From WHSW01 sp963846565 (GTDB lineage: Bacteria > Actinomycetota > Thermoleophilia > Solirubrobacterales > 70-9): 64,000 nt of DNA. Positions 51,497-60,838 of this stretch are shown one piece after another. The position numbers were made by a program, and so were the translations under genes. The notes beneath the pieces were generated by a model. The model had not been told where the DNA came from. It ran no database searches and worked only from the letters and a program-made list of their open reading frames with translations. Every line of letters begins with the position of its first letter. Within the stretch, counting starts at the first letter, position 1. The DNA lies in contig CAWJWL010000005.1 of NCBI GenBank assembly GCA_963846565.1, positions 868,001 through 932,000 on the forward strand. Direction: 5' to 3'.

Positions 51497-53031
51497 TGGC
51501 ACCGACCCCGGATGCGAAGACGATCCTGGAGGTCCGCGGCCTCGAGAAGGAGTTCCCCGGCGTGAAGGCGCTCTCCGGGGTTGACTTCGACGTGCTCGAG
51601 GGCGAGGTCCACTGCCTGCTCGGCCCGAACGGGGCCGGCAAGTCGACCCTGATCAAGTGCGTCTCCGGTGCGCTCGAGCCGACCTCCGGCGAGATTCTGG
51701 TCGCAGGAGAGCCGCTGCCCGCGGGCGACCCCGCAGGTTCGCTTCGCCGCGGCGTCGCGACGATCTACCAGGAACTCGACCTGGTCGAGGACCTGACCGT
51801 CGCGCAGAGCATCTTCCTGGCGCACGAGCCCCGGCGCGGGCCCTTCCTCGACCTCGAGCGCATGCGCCGCGAGTCGCGGGCGCTGCTCGAGCGCCTCGGC
51901 CACGGAGCGATCTCCCCGAGGGCGCGGATCAAGGCCCTGCGACCGGCGGCGCAGCAGGTCGTCTCGATCGCGCGTGCGCTCTCCCATGACGTTCGCCTGC
52001 TGGTCATGGACGAGCCCTCGGCGATCCTCGACGAAGGCGAGATCGAGACCCTGTTCGGAGTCGTCCGCCGGCTCACCGACGAGGGCGTCGGGGTCGTCTA
52101 CATCTCCCACCGCCTCGACGAGATCCGCAGGATCGGCGACCGCGTCACGGTGCTGACCGACGGCCGTACGGCGGCCACCGGCCTGCCCGCGACGACCCCA
52201 ACCGGTGATCTCGTCGAGTTGATGGTGGGCCGCAAGGTCGAGCAGCTTTACCCCGACCGCCCGGCGGGCGACGGCGATGTCGTCCTGCTCGACGTGCACG
52301 GCATCCGGAGCCTGCCCGAGGTCCGTGACGCCTCCTTCCGCGTCCACGCCGGGGAGGTGCTCGGGATCGGCGGGCTGGTCGGCTCGGGACGCTCCGAGCT
52401 CCTGCGCGCCATCTACGGCGTCGACCCCCGCGATCAGGGCGAGGTCCAAGTCGAGGGCAAGCGCCTGCCGCCCAACCGCCCCGACAAGGCGATCGCCGCC
52501 GGGCTGGGGCTCGCCCCGGAGGACCGCAAGTCGCAGGGCCTCCTGCTCGAGTGGAGCCTGACCAAGAACGTCAGCCTCGCCGACCTCGGCCGCTTCACGC
52601 ACGGGATCCTCAACGTGCGCGAGGAGCGTGCGGCCGCCGAGGAGCAGCTGCGGTCCCTGGGCACCGTGCCCGCCAACCCCGACCGCGCCGCGGGTGAGCT
52701 CTCCGGCGGCAACCAGCAGAAGGTCGTCCTCGCGCGCTGGCTGCTCCGCCACTGCCGCGTGCTGCTGCTCGACGAGCCCACGCGCGGCGTCGACGTTGCC
52801 ACGAAGGCGGAGCTCTACCGCGTGATCGCCAACCTCGCCGAGAACGGTGTCGGCGTCGTGGTCGTCTCCTCGGAGCTCGGCGAGCTGGTCGGGATCGCAA
52901 GCCGGATCCTGGTCATGCGAGAGGGCGAGATCGTCGCCGAGGTCGAGGGCGCGAAGGCGACGGAGCGCGAGCTCCTGCGCCACGCGGTCGCCCCGACGGA
53001 AACCCCGGACCTGGTCGAGGAGGTTCTGTGA
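51496..53031 (+). CDS. sugar ABC transporter ATPase (RbsA/MglA type, two ABC domains)
   Basis: 511 aa, start codon overlaps the previous stop by one base. The first domain has Walker A LGPNGAGKST and Walker B LLVMDEPSAIL, but its signature reads LRPAAQQVVSIARAL instead of LSVGEQQ. The second domain has a degenerate Walker A (GLVGSGRSE) and a good signature LSGGNQQKVVLARWL with LLLDEPTRGVD. This asymmetry is normal for monosaccharide importers. It powers the adjacent permease. Confidence 0.93.
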   Translation: MAPTPDAKTILEVRGLEKEFPGVKALSGVDFDVLEGEVHCLLGPNGAGKSTLIKCVSGALEPTSGEILVAGEPLPAGDPAGSLRRGVATIYQELDLVEDLTVAQSIFLAHEPRRGPFLDLERMRRESRALLERLGHGAISPRARIKALRPAAQQVVSIARALSHDVRLLVMDEPSAILDEGEIETLFGVVRRLTDEGVGVVYISHRLDEIRRIGDRVTVLTDGRTAATGLPATTPTGDLVELMVGRKVEQLYPDRPAGDGDVVLLDVHGIRSLPEVRDASFRVHAGEVLGIGGLVGSGRSELLRAIYGVDPRDQGEVQVEGKRLPPNRPDKAIAAGLGLAPEDRKSQGLLLEWSLTKNVSLADLGRFTHGILNVREERAAAEEQLRSLGTVPANPDRAAGELSGGNQQKVVLARWLLRHCRVLLLDEPTRGVDVATKAELYRVIANLAENGVGVVVVSSELGELVGIASRILVMREGEIVAEVEGAKATERELLRHAVAPTETPDLVEEVL

Positions 53032-53106
53032 GGGCGGAGCGAAGCGAAGCCGAGGCCGGCCGAGGCCGCAGGCCGCTGTCAGGGAGCAGCCGGTCGCCGA
53101 GGTCGC
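53032..53106. repeat. repeat-like GC-rich gap between ATPase and permease
   Basis: 75 bp with GAAGCGAAGCCGAGG and overlapping palindromes around AGGCCGGCCGAGGCC and GGCCGCAGGCCG. The GCGAAGCCGAGG string is shared with the palindromic elements in nuoC and nuoJ, but the CTGACC ends are missing. It may fold in the mRNA and lower permease translation. Confidence 0.35.
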
Positions 53107-54081
53107 ATGGTACGGCCCCGTCTGCGCGCGCTCGACTTCCAGGAGTACGCGCTCTTCTTCGTCGTCGTCGGGCTGATCGTCGCCGGCGCGATCCTCGAAC
53201 CGGGCTTTGCCGGCTGGGACAACATGAAGACCGTCCTCACGCAGGCGAGCGTGATCGGGGTGCTCGCGATCGGGATGACCTTCGTGATCGCGACCGCGGG
53301 GATCGACCTCTCGGTCGGCTCGATGGTCGCCGCGGCGGGGGTCGCCGGCGGCGTCCTCGTGGAGCCCGGCACCAGCAGCCTCCTCTTCTTCGCCGGCGCG
53401 ATCGGGTTCGCGATGCTGCTCGGGACGATCAACGCGAGCGCGATCGCCTTCGGACGGGTCGTCCCCTTCATCGCGACGCTCGCGATGTTCTCGATCGGCA
53501 AGGGGCTCGCGCTGCTGCTCAACGACAAGCTGCCGGTCAACCTGCAGAACCTCAACGGCGGCAACTTCGCCGATGCGGATCCGTTCAGCCTGCGCTGGTT
53601 CGGCACCGGCGAGATCTTCGGCATCCCGGTCTCGGTCTTCGTCTTCGTCGGGATCACGATCGCCGGCTGGATGCTGCTCAACCGCACCAGCTACGGCCGC
53701 TATGTGGTCGCCGTCGGCGGCAACCGCGAGGCGGCGCGGATCGCCGGCGTTCCGGTTCGCAAGATCATCTTCAGCGTCTACGTCCTCTCGGGGCTGCTCG
53801 CCGGGATCGCGACGATCCTGCTCTGCGCCCGGCTCGGCAGCGCCTCGCCGGTGAGCGGCAACCTCTACGAGCTCGACGCGATCGGGGCGGTCGTCATCGG
53901 CGGCACCAGCCTGGCCGGTGGCCGAGCGACGATCGTCGGCACGTTCCTCGGCGTCCTGACCTTCGCGCTGATCTTCAACTTGATGACGCAGATGAACCTT
54001 TCGACCGAGGTCCAGCAGGTGACCAAGGGAGCGATCGTCCTCGGTGCCGTGCTGTTGCAGCGGCCGGAGGCACGACTTTGA
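53107..54081 (+). CDS. sugar ABC transporter permease (RbsC-like)
   Basis: 324 aa, about nine hydrophobic helices. The cytoplasmic coupling region is VAVGGNREAARIAGVPVRKIIFSVYVLSGLLAGIATILLCARLGSA. The family motif GTSLAGGRATIVGTFLGVLTFALI is near the end. GIDLSVGSMVAAAGVAGG is also typical of ribose/xylose-type permeases. It carries the same repeat-containing gap upstream as noted, and ends 36 bp before the binding-protein gene. Confidence 0.92.
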   Translation: MVRPRLRALDFQEYALFFVVVGLIVAGAILEPGFAGWDNMKTVLTQASVIGVLAIGMTFVIATAGIDLSVGSMVAAAGVAGGVLVEPGTSSLLFFAGAIGFAMLLGTINASAIAFGRVVPFIATLAMFSIGKGLALLLNDKLPVNLQNLNGGNFADADPFSLRWFGTGEIFGIPVSVFVFVGITIAGWMLLNRTSYGRYVVAVGGNREAARIAGVPVRKIIFSVYVLSGLLAGIATILLCARLGSASPVSGNLYELDAIGAVVIGGTSLAGGRATIVGTFLGVLTFALIFNLMTQMNLSTEVQQVTKGAIVLGAVLLQRPEARL

Positions 54082-54117
54082 CCAACCGGAATCGTCCAAC
54101 TAGAGGAGGAGAGGTAC

Positions 54118-55162
54118 ATGTCGCCTAAGCGACTACTCATCACGATCGGCGCCGCGGCGCTGCTCGCGCTCGCGCTCACCGCCTGCGGCGGCGGTGAGGA
54201 AACCACCACGGTGACCGAGGCTGCCACAGGCACCGAAGCCGCCGGCACCGAGATCCGGCTCCGGCGAAACGGTTCGGATCGTCGCCAGCGTGCCGCCCAC
54301 GGACCACGGCTGGCTCGGCGCGATCTCGAAGAACGCCCAGGCCGCAGCCGACCAGTACGACGACGTCGAGTTCGAGCTGCTCGAGGCGGCCGACGCCGAC
54401 TCGCAGGCGCAGCAGATCGAGCAGGTCATCGGGGAAGATCCCGACGCGCTCGTCGTGCTGCCCCAGGACGGAGAGGCTCTGACCCCCGTCGCCCAGGAGG
54501 CCGAGGAGGCCGGGATTCCGGTGATCAACGTCGATCGCCTGTTCACCGAGCCCGACGCGGCGACGGCGACGATCCTCGGCGACAACTACCAGATCGGTGT
54601 GCTCGCGGCCGAGTACATCACGGAGGAGCTCAACTGCGAGGGCAACGTCGTCGAGATCCAGGGCCTCGCCGGGATCTCGGTCACGAACGACCGGACGAAG
54701 GGATTCACCGACGAACGGTCGACAAGCTCTGCCCCGACGGCGGGATCGAGATCGTCGCATCGCAGCCGGGTGACTTCAATCCCGACACGGGCCTCGAGGT
54801 GATGGAGAACGATCCTCAACGCCGAGGACCAGATCGATGCCGTCTACACCCATGACGACGACATGGCCCAGGGCGTCGTCGCGGCGATCCAGAACGCCGG
54901 TCGCGAGGACGAGATGTTCCTCACCGGCGTCGGTGGCTCGCAGGCGGCGATGGACCAGATCGAGGCGGGTGGCCTTTACCGGGCGACCTTCCTCTACAAC
55001 CCGAACATGGCCGCATCCGCGGTCAACATGGCGCGCCTGATCGCGCTCGGGGAGGGCTTCCCGGAGCTCGTCCCGCCGGAGGTGCCGCGCCAGCTCATCG
55101 TCCCGGCCGCGGTCGTGACGCAGGAGAACGTCGAGGACTACAAGGAGTACGCGTTCAACTAG
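54118..55162 (+). CDS. sugar-binding lipoprotein of the ABC importer (three frameshifts)
   Basis: About 347 aa when frames are joined; AGGAGGAGAGG upstream of the ATG. The lipobox is LTAC. The type I periplasmic-binding fold resumes as ETVRIVASVPPTDHGWLGAISKNAQAAADQYDDV, continues to GDNYQIGVLAAEYI and ends with AAVVTQENVEDYKEYAFN. Extra or missing bases at about 54258-54265, 54711-54716 and 54810-54812 change frame; similarity continues through all three, so sequence error is likely. It ends at a strong terminator. Ligand unknown (sugar or polyol). Confidence 0.82.
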
Positions 55163-55195
55163 GCGGCGGTTGCAATACCGCTCCTCTCGCCGACT

Positions 55196-55226
55196 CCCCG
55201 CCGGGCGCGCGCAGCGCTCGGCGGGG
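55196..55226. terminator. strong hairpin after the sugar-import operon
   Basis: CCCCGCCGGGCGC and GCGCTCGGCGGGG pair over 13 bp (one G.T) around a 5-nt loop, between convergent genes. Confidence 0.75.
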
Positions 55227-55784
55227 CTACGTCGGCGGCGCGTGCAGGCCCTCGGCGGCCAGCGCTTCGTCCCAGGTCCAGTAGAGGTCCTGGCGGGCGA
55301 TCCGCCCCCGGGGTGACATTCGATAAACGGAGCCGATCTGCTGGTCGGTGCGAGCCCCGCTTGTGGCGCCGCTTCCGGCGATGATCCCCTGGACCAGCAC
55401 GCGCTCGCCGAGGTCGAGGAACCGCTTGGGCGCCCAGCGGAGGTCGGGGAACGTTTCGAGCGTGTCCTCCATCAGCTTCAACCAGCCGCCGTAGCCGTGA
55501 TAGTCCGAGAGGCCGAGTGTGGACCACTCCCCTTTCGCGTGAATCTCGCAGTCGGGCTCGTAAACGAACGGAACGAACCAATAGTCCCTGCGGTTGATGG
55601 CCGCGAATGAGCGTCCGAACGCCTCCCCGAGAATCCGCCTGCGGGTGCGCGACGAGGAGGGCCGGCCGGCCACCAAGGCGGTCAGACGGCCGATCAGGAA
55701 GGGCGAGCGCGCCAGCGTCCGTTCGAGCCGCGGCCTCTCGGTGCCGGCCGCCCGAGTGGGGATCTCGACCGACCTAACCATCAC
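55227..55784 (-). CDS. SnoaL-like (NTF2 fold) protein
   Basis: 185 aa. Residues 55-180 are a SnoaL/polyketide-cyclase-like domain: RRDYWFVPFVYEPDCEIHAKGEWSTLGLSDYHGYGGWLKLMEDTLETFPDLRWAPKRFLDLGERVLVQGIIAGSGATSG.. and TDQQIGSVYRMSPRGRIARQDLYWTWDEAL. A basic 50-residue N-terminal extension is unusual. Start ATGATG at 55784. Function unknown. Unlike the two SnoaL-like fragments at 14.7 and 15.8 kb, this copy is complete. Confidence 0.75.
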   Translation of the reverse strand: MMVRSVEIPTRAAGTERPRLERTLARSPFLIGRLTALVAGRPSSSRTRRRILGEAFGRSFAAINRRDYWFVPFVYEPDCEIHAKGEWSTLGLSDYHGYGGWLKLMEDTLETFPDLRWAPKRFLDLGERVLVQGIIAGSGATSGARTDQQIGSVYRMSPRGRIARQDLYWTWDEALAAEGLHAPPT

Positions 55785-55803
55785 GGCCCCCCCGATCCTC
55801 GCC

Positions 55804-56553
55804 TCAGCCCGGCAGGCTCGCGGTGTGCGGTTCCTTGGCCGCCTCGATCAGCGCGCGCACGTCGTCGGCGCGGCCGTCGCGCAGGAGCTCGACCGGATCG
55901 GGGTCGCCGTTGACGATGCCCTCGAAGAACTCCTTGCGGTCCTGGTAGGTCGGCAGGGTCGCCTTCGCCCACCCGCGGGCCTCGTTGAGGAGCAGGGCGA
56001 GGTCGGCGTAGGGCTCGCCGAAGTTCTCGGCGATCTCGCGCTTGATCCGCTTCGCCAGCGCCGGCGATGCGCCCGCGGTCGAGATCGCGATCGCGAGCGG
56101 ACCGGTGCGCAGGATCGCCGGCAGGATGAAGTTGCAGAGCGAGGGAACGTCGACGACGTTGACGAGCATCGCCCGACGCTCGGCCCCCTCATACACGGAG
56201 ATGTTGACGTCGGTGTCGTTGGTCGCCGCGATCGCGATGAAGCGGCGCTCGAGGTCGGCGTCGGCGAACGGGCGCCGCTCCCAGGTGATCGAGCCCTCCG
56301 AGGCGAGCGACTCGATCTCGGCGTTGGTCGCCTCCGGGGCGATCACGGTGACCTTGCCGCCGCAGGCGAGCAGGCCCTCGACCTTCTCGAGCGCGATGTC
56401 GCCGCCGCCGACGACGAGGCAACTGCGCCCCTCGAGCCGCAGGCAGGCGATGTAGAACGGCGTATCGAGCATCCCCCGCATGCAGGTCTGGTCGCAGATG
56501 CCGCGCCGGTACTGGCAGACGCACTCCTTGCCGGGATAAGACTGGGCGGGCAT
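55804..56553 (-). CDS. precorrin-2 dehydrogenase / sirohydrochlorin ferrochelatase-like (CysG N-domain, Met8 type)
   Basis: 249 aa. The NAD-binding opening is IACLRLEGRSCLVVGGGDIALEKVEGLLACGGKVTVIAPEA. AAATNDTDVNISVYEGAERRAMLVNVVDVPSLCNFILPAILRTGPLAIAISTAGASPALAKRIKREIAE includes the catalytic Asp and Ser/Thr region. It converts precorrin-2 towards sirohaem. No SAM-methyltransferase part is fused. The first 25 residues form an extra Cys-rich stretch (ECVCQYRRGICDQTC) not usual for the family. Confidence 0.88.
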   Translation of the reverse strand: MPAQSYPGKECVCQYRRGICDQTCMRGMLDTPFYIACLRLEGRSCLVVGGGDIALEKVEGLLACGGKVTVIAPEATNAEIESLASEGSITWERRPFADADLERRFIAIAATNDTDVNISVYEGAERRAMLVNVVDVPSLCNFILPAILRTGPLAIAISTAGASPALAKRIKREIAENFGEPYADLALLLNEARGWAKATLPTYQDRKEFFEGIVNGDPDPVELLRDGRADDVRALIEAAKEPHTASLPG

Positions 56554-56577
56554 TGGAGAAAGCGTAACGTGGGCGCT

Positions 56578-57033
56578 GTGAGCGGGATCGGGCGCGAGGT
56601 CAGCTGTACCGGTTCGTTCGAGATCCCGCTCGAGCCCGGGCGAGCGATCTCGCTGTTCACCCCGGAGGGCGAGCGCAGGTGGGTGGACGGCTGGGATCCC
56701 CGCTATCCGGTCGCTGGCGCCGACGACAACGAGCCCGGGACGGTGTTCCTCACCCCGCGCCCCGATGGCGAGGTCGTCTGGGTCGTGACCGCGGCCTCGG
56801 AGCACTCGCGCGCCTACGCCCGCTTCGACCCGCGCGGGCTGGCGGCGACCATCGAGGTCGGCTGCGAGGCCGCCGGCGATCGCGGGACCCGTGTCGAGGT
56901 CAGATACCGGCAGACGGCGCTCGATCCGCGTCTCGCCTCCGAGCTCGAGCAGTTCGAGCGCGGCTACGACGCCTATATGAGTGAGTGGCGAGCCGCGATC
57001 GAGGCGATGATCGCACGCGGCGACCTCGGCTAG
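56578..57033 (+). CDS. SRPBCC (START/Bet v1-like) protein
   Basis: 151 aa from a GTG 24 bp from the divergent precorrin-2 dehydrogenase. The pattern SCTGSFEIPLEPGRAISLFTPEGERRWVDGWDPRYPV, TVFLTPRPDGEVVWVVTAASEHSRAYARFDP and RVEVRYRQTALDP matches small SRPBCC proteins, which bind hydrophobic ligands. The last 35 residues form the long C-terminal helix. Function unknown. Confidence 0.72.
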   Translation: MSGIGREVSCTGSFEIPLEPGRAISLFTPEGERRWVDGWDPRYPVAGADDNEPGTVFLTPRPDGEVVWVVTAASEHSRAYARFDPRGLAATIEVGCEAAGDRGTRVEVRYRQTALDPRLASELEQFERGYDAYMSEWRAAIEAMIARGDLG

Positions 57034-57069
57034 GCGTGGCTCACACGGTCGCCGTTTACATGCGGATTC

Positions 57070-57142
57070 GCGCGCCTTAAGTGCGCGCCACAGGCCGAAC
57101 GTCCCAAACACCCCGCCATACGGGGGCAAACGGGACGTTCGG
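57070..57142. terminator. two adjacent palindromes between convergent genes
   Basis: First GCGCGC, CTTAAGT, GCGCGC (57070-57088). Then CCGAACGTCCC (57095-57105) pairs with GGGACGTTCGG (57132-57142) over 11 bp, with CCCCG/CGGGG inside. Probably a bidirectional terminator. The CGTCCC/GGGACGTT arms resemble the hairpin at 14997-15039. Confidence 0.6.
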
Positions 57143-57168
57143 TTCGCGGGCCTCGACCCGGTGAGGAG

Positions 57169-57798
57169 CTAAGGCTGGGCCGCGAGCAGGTCCGGGAGCT
57201 CGGCCATCGAACCGAACGGCCGCGCCCCGGCGGCGCCCACGGTCTCCGCGTCGAGGTGTCCGCAGTAGCCGAAGACGCTCATCCCGGCCGCGACCCCCGC
57301 CTCGATCCCCACCCGCGAGTCCTCGATCACGGCACAACGCCCCGGGTCGTGGCCGGTCTCTTGGGCCGCGTGCAGGAACAGGTCCGGCGCCGGCTTGCCG
57401 TGCTCGACCTCGTGCGCGGAGAAGATCCGACCCTCGAACAGCTCGAGCAGTCCGGTGAGCCCGAGGACGAAGCGGATCCGCTCGTCGGTCCCGCTCGAGG
57501 CGACACAGCGCTCGAGCGGGATCCGCGCGATCGCGTCGGCGATCCCGGCCACCGGTTCGAGCTCGCGTTCGAACGACTCGTCCCGGCGGGCCCGGTAGTC
57601 ATCGCCGAAGCTCGGGGGCAGTGGACGGCCGAGGCGCTCCTCGATCATCGCCAGCGAGTCCTCCCAGCGACGGCCCATGAAGACGCGCATGCACTCCTCG
57701 GTCGTGATCGGCAATCCGGCCCCGCTGATCGCCTCCGCCATCACCCGGTTGGCGGTCGGCTCGGAGTCGACGAGCACGCCGTCGCAGTCAAATATCAC
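57169..57798 (-). CDS. HAD superfamily phosphatase, subfamily IA (beta-phosphoglucomutase/GPH-like)
   Basis: 209 aa. Motif I is VIFDCDGVLVDSEP with both catalytic Asp residues, motif II the Ser/Thr in CVASSGTDERI, motif III the Lys in EHGKPAPDLF, and motif IV CAVIEDSRVGIEAG. The C-cap domain runs from residues 15 to 85. The start is a GTG at the first strand. It could act on sugar phosphates; the substrate is not set by sequence. It ends convergent to an SRPBCC gene. Confidence 0.88.
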   Translation of the reverse strand: MIFDCDGVLVDSEPTANRVMAEAISGAGLPITTEECMRVFMGRRWEDSLAMIEERLGRPLPPSFGDDYRARRDESFERELEPVAGIADAIARIPLERCVASSGTDERIRFVLGLTGLLELFEGRIFSAHEVEHGKPAPDLFLHAAQETGHDPGRCAVIEDSRVGIEAGVAAGMSVFGYCGHLDAETVGAAGARPFGSMAELPDLLAAQP

Positions 57799-57906
57799 CA
57801 GCTCGAACAGGCGCCGAGCATAGGCTCGAGCAGATTCGCGCCCCCTTCGGGGGCGGCACCCAGGCGTGCAGGAGGCGTTCTGGCCTACTGCTACTCTCGC
57901 GCCCCG

Positions 57907-60221
57907 ATGCGGCTGATCATCACCGAGAAGAACAACTCCGCGAAGAAAATCGCCGACATCCTCAGCGGTGGGGAGGCGAAGGCGGACGCTACCTACAAGG
58001 TCCCGTTCTATACATGGACGGACTCCGAGGGCGAGCAGATGACCGTTGGCCTCAAGGGTCACGTGATGGGCGTCGCCTTCCCGGAGGGCTACTCGAACTG
58101 GCAGGAGACAGACCTGCACGAGCTGATCGATGCCGAGCTCGTCCCCGAGCCGACCGACAAGAACGTGGTCAAGGCGATCCGCAAGCTCGCCAAGGGCGCC
58201 GACGACATCATCCTCGCCACCGACTTCGACCGCGAGGGCGAGCTGATCGGGCTCGAGGCGCTGCGCGAGGCCGTGGCCGTGCGCCCCGAGGTCGCAGCGG
58301 CCGAGCTCGAGGCGCGGCCGCCGATCAAACGCGCCCGCTACTCGGCCCTGACCAAGGACGAGATCGAGCGCGCCTTCGGCAGCCTCGACGAGCTCGACTA
58401 CGACCTCGCCTACGCCGGCGCCGCCCGCCAGGACATCGACCTGATCTGGGGCGCGACCCTGACCCGCGCGGTCTCGCTCGCGAGTCGCCGCTTCGGCTGC
58501 CAACTTCCTCTCCGTCGGCCGCGTCCAGAGCCCGACGCTGGCGCTGATCGTCGAGCGCGAGCTCGAGCGCCGCGCGCACGTGCCGAAGCCCTTCTGGGAG
58601 CTGTTCGCGAAGTTCGAGCACCCCGACGGCAGCTTCGAGACCCACCACGCGACCGACAAGTTCTGGGAGAAGGCGGAGGCCGACGCTGCGCTCGCCGGGA
58701 CCTCGAGCCCCGGGGTCGTCAAGGCGGTGACGGCGAAGAAGAACACGCGCAGGCCGCCGACGCCCCTCAACACCACCGCCTTCACCACCGACGCGTCGAG
58801 CAGGCTCGGAATCACCCCGGCGGCGGCGATGAGGATCGCCGAGGACCTCTACATGGACGGGTTCATCTCCTATCCGCGAACCGACAACACGGTCTACCCG
58901 AAGTCGCTCAACACCAAGGAGCTCGTCCAGCTCGCTGGTCCGGATCCCGGAGTTCTCGGCAGCGAAGGGCCTGCTCGACGGGCCGCTGAACGCGACCCGG
59001 GGCAAGAAGGAGACCACGGACCACCCGCCGATCTACCCGACCCAGGCGGTCTACCCCGGCGCTCTCGAGGGTCCGAAGCGCCGCGTGTACGAGCTCGTCG
59101 TGCGCCGCTTCCTCGCCACCTTCTCGCCGCCGATGATCACCGAGTCGACCCGCGCCGACATCGAGGCGGGCTCGGAGATGTACTTCGTCCGCGGCTCCGT
59201 CGTCGTCGACCCCGGCTACGCCGCCATCTACACCTACGCCCGCTCCTCCGATGAGGAGATCCCGAAGCTCGAGGAGGGCCAGGAGCTGCCGCTCGACGGC
59301 GAGCCGTGGATGGTCGACAAGGAGACCCAGCCGCCGTCGCGGATCAGCCAGGGCAAGCTCATCGAGCTGATGGAGGATCGCGGCCTCGGCACCAAGGCGA
59401 CCCGCGCCGACATCATCCAGAAGCTCTACGACCGCGGCTACGTCTTCTCCAACCCGCCCGAGCCCTCGGAGACGGGGATCGCCATGTACAAGGCCTTCCA
59501 CGAGTACGTCCCGCGCATGGCGACCCCGGAGATGACCGCCGAGCTCGAGGCGGACATGGACAAGATCGCCGCCGGTGAGACGACCAAGGACGAGGTCGTC
59601 GGCATCAGCCGCGAGATGCTCCACACGACGACGACCGAGCTCGAGTTAAAGAAGGAAGACTTCGCCAAGCAGATCTGGGCGGGGATGGACGAGGACAAGT
59701 TCCTCGGCCCCTGCAAGGTCTGCGAGGAGGCCGGGCGCAAGCGCTCCAACGGCGAGCCGAACCGGCTGCGGATCATCGACCTCAAGGGCGGCAAGCGGAT
59801 GTACGGCTGCGAGGGCTGGAACCGCGACGACCCCGAGCACGCGGACTCGTGCCGCGTCAGCGGGCCGCTGCCCGGCCGCTTCTTCGAGCTCTGGCGGCTC
59901 GAGGAGGTCTGCTCGATCTGTGGCGAGCGGCCCCGGCTGACGGTCAAGAAGCGCGGCCCTGGGCGACCCTGGAAGCTCTGCCTCAACGACGACTGCCCGA
60001 CGATGGTCGAGATGCGCGAGAAGCGCGCCGAGCAGCAGGCCGCGCGTGAAGCTCGCGACGCTGCGAAGGCGGCGAAGGAGAACGGCACCGCGCCCGACGA
60101 GGCGGCCGAGGAGACAGAGCCCGTGCCGGCGAAGGCCGGTGCGTCCGGCCGCTCGCGGAGGCCGAAGAAGCCGGCTCCGACGACGGCCCGGACCAAGCGC
60201 GCGGGTTCGTCCAAGCGCTGA
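57907..60221 (+). CDS. topA: type IA DNA topoisomerase I, archaeal-type (two frameshifts)
   Basis: About 770 aa after correction. The Toprim domain starts MRLIITEKNNSAKKIADILSGG and has ATDFDREGELIG. LKGHVMGVAFPEGYSNWQETDLHELIDAE is the block seen in archaeal TopA; ordinary bacterial TopA begins with KLVIVESPAKAKTI. The catalytic Tyr is in FISYPRTDNTVY. Two zinc ribbons follow (CKVCEEAGRKRSNGE.. and CSICGERPRLTV..CLNDDCP), then an Ala/Lys-rich tail. Extra bases at about 58498 and 58945-58950 shift the frame. A TACTCT lies 9 nt before the ATG, with no ribosome site. tmk and holB follow. Confidence 0.9.
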
Positions 60222-60234
60222 CCCGGTAGCTGCC

Positions 60235-60834
60235 GTGTTCATCACGCTCGAGGGGATCGATCGAGCCGGGAAGACGACGCAGTCGGGGCGGCTGGCCGCG
60301 GCGCTTGGGAAGGGGACGCTGCTCCTGCGTGAGCCGGGCGGCACCGCCGCCGGTGAGCGGATCCGGGAGCTGATCAAGGACCCCGGGCTCGAGCTCGCCG
60401 CCGCGACCGAGCTGATGCTGTTCAACGCCGCCCGGGCGCAACTCCTCGAGGAGGTCGTCCGCCCGGCTCTTGAAGCCGGCCTGACCGTCGTCTGCGACCG
60501 CTTCATCGACTCCACCGTCGCCTACCAGGGCGCGGCGCGCGGTCTCGGGGTCGAGCGGGTCGAGCGGCTGACGCGGTTGGTCGTCGGCGATCTGGTCCCC
60601 GACCTCACCCTGCTCCTGCGGATCGATCCCGCGCGTGCCTTCTACCGCCAGACGGAGATCGACGACCGCTTCGAGTCGGCGGGCGCCGACTTCCAGGCCG
60701 CCGTCGCGCGCGCCTACGATGAACTGGCAGAGCGCAATCCCGAGCGGATCGTCGTCATCGACGCCGAGGGCAACCCCGACGGCGTGCACGAGCGAATCAT
60801 CGAGATCGTCAACAGCCGCGCACCGAACGACTAA
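60235..60834 (+). CDS. tmk: thymidylate kinase
   Basis: 199 aa from a GTG. P-loop LEGIDRAGKTTQ, the DR(Y/F/H) motif in CDRFIDSTVAYQGAARGLG, and LLRIDP before the LID region are typical. It phosphorylates dTMP to dTDP. Spacing of 13 nt from topA and 4 nt to holB suggests one operon. Confidence 0.95.
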   Translation: MFITLEGIDRAGKTTQSGRLAAALGKGTLLLREPGGTAAGERIRELIKDPGLELAAATELMLFNAARAQLLEEVVRPALEAGLTVVCDRFIDSTVAYQGAARGLGVERVERLTRLVVGDLVPDLTLLLRIDPARAFYRQTEIDDRFESAGADFQAAVARAYDELAERNPERIVVIDAEGNPDGVHERIIEIVNSRAPND

Positions 60835-60838
60835 GACC

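Noticed and set aside
51367..54099. A 910-codon open frame on the minus strand opposite the sugar ABC operon
   Set aside because: It mirrors the codon pattern of the ATPase and permease genes on the other strand, is Asp/Glu/Arg-rich with no domain, and arises from high GC at third positions.
53028..54128. A 366-codon plus-strand frame overlapping the permease gene in another phase
   Set aside because: Almost entirely Arg/Asp/Gly, without hydrophobic helices, whereas the other phase is a clear RbsC-like permease.
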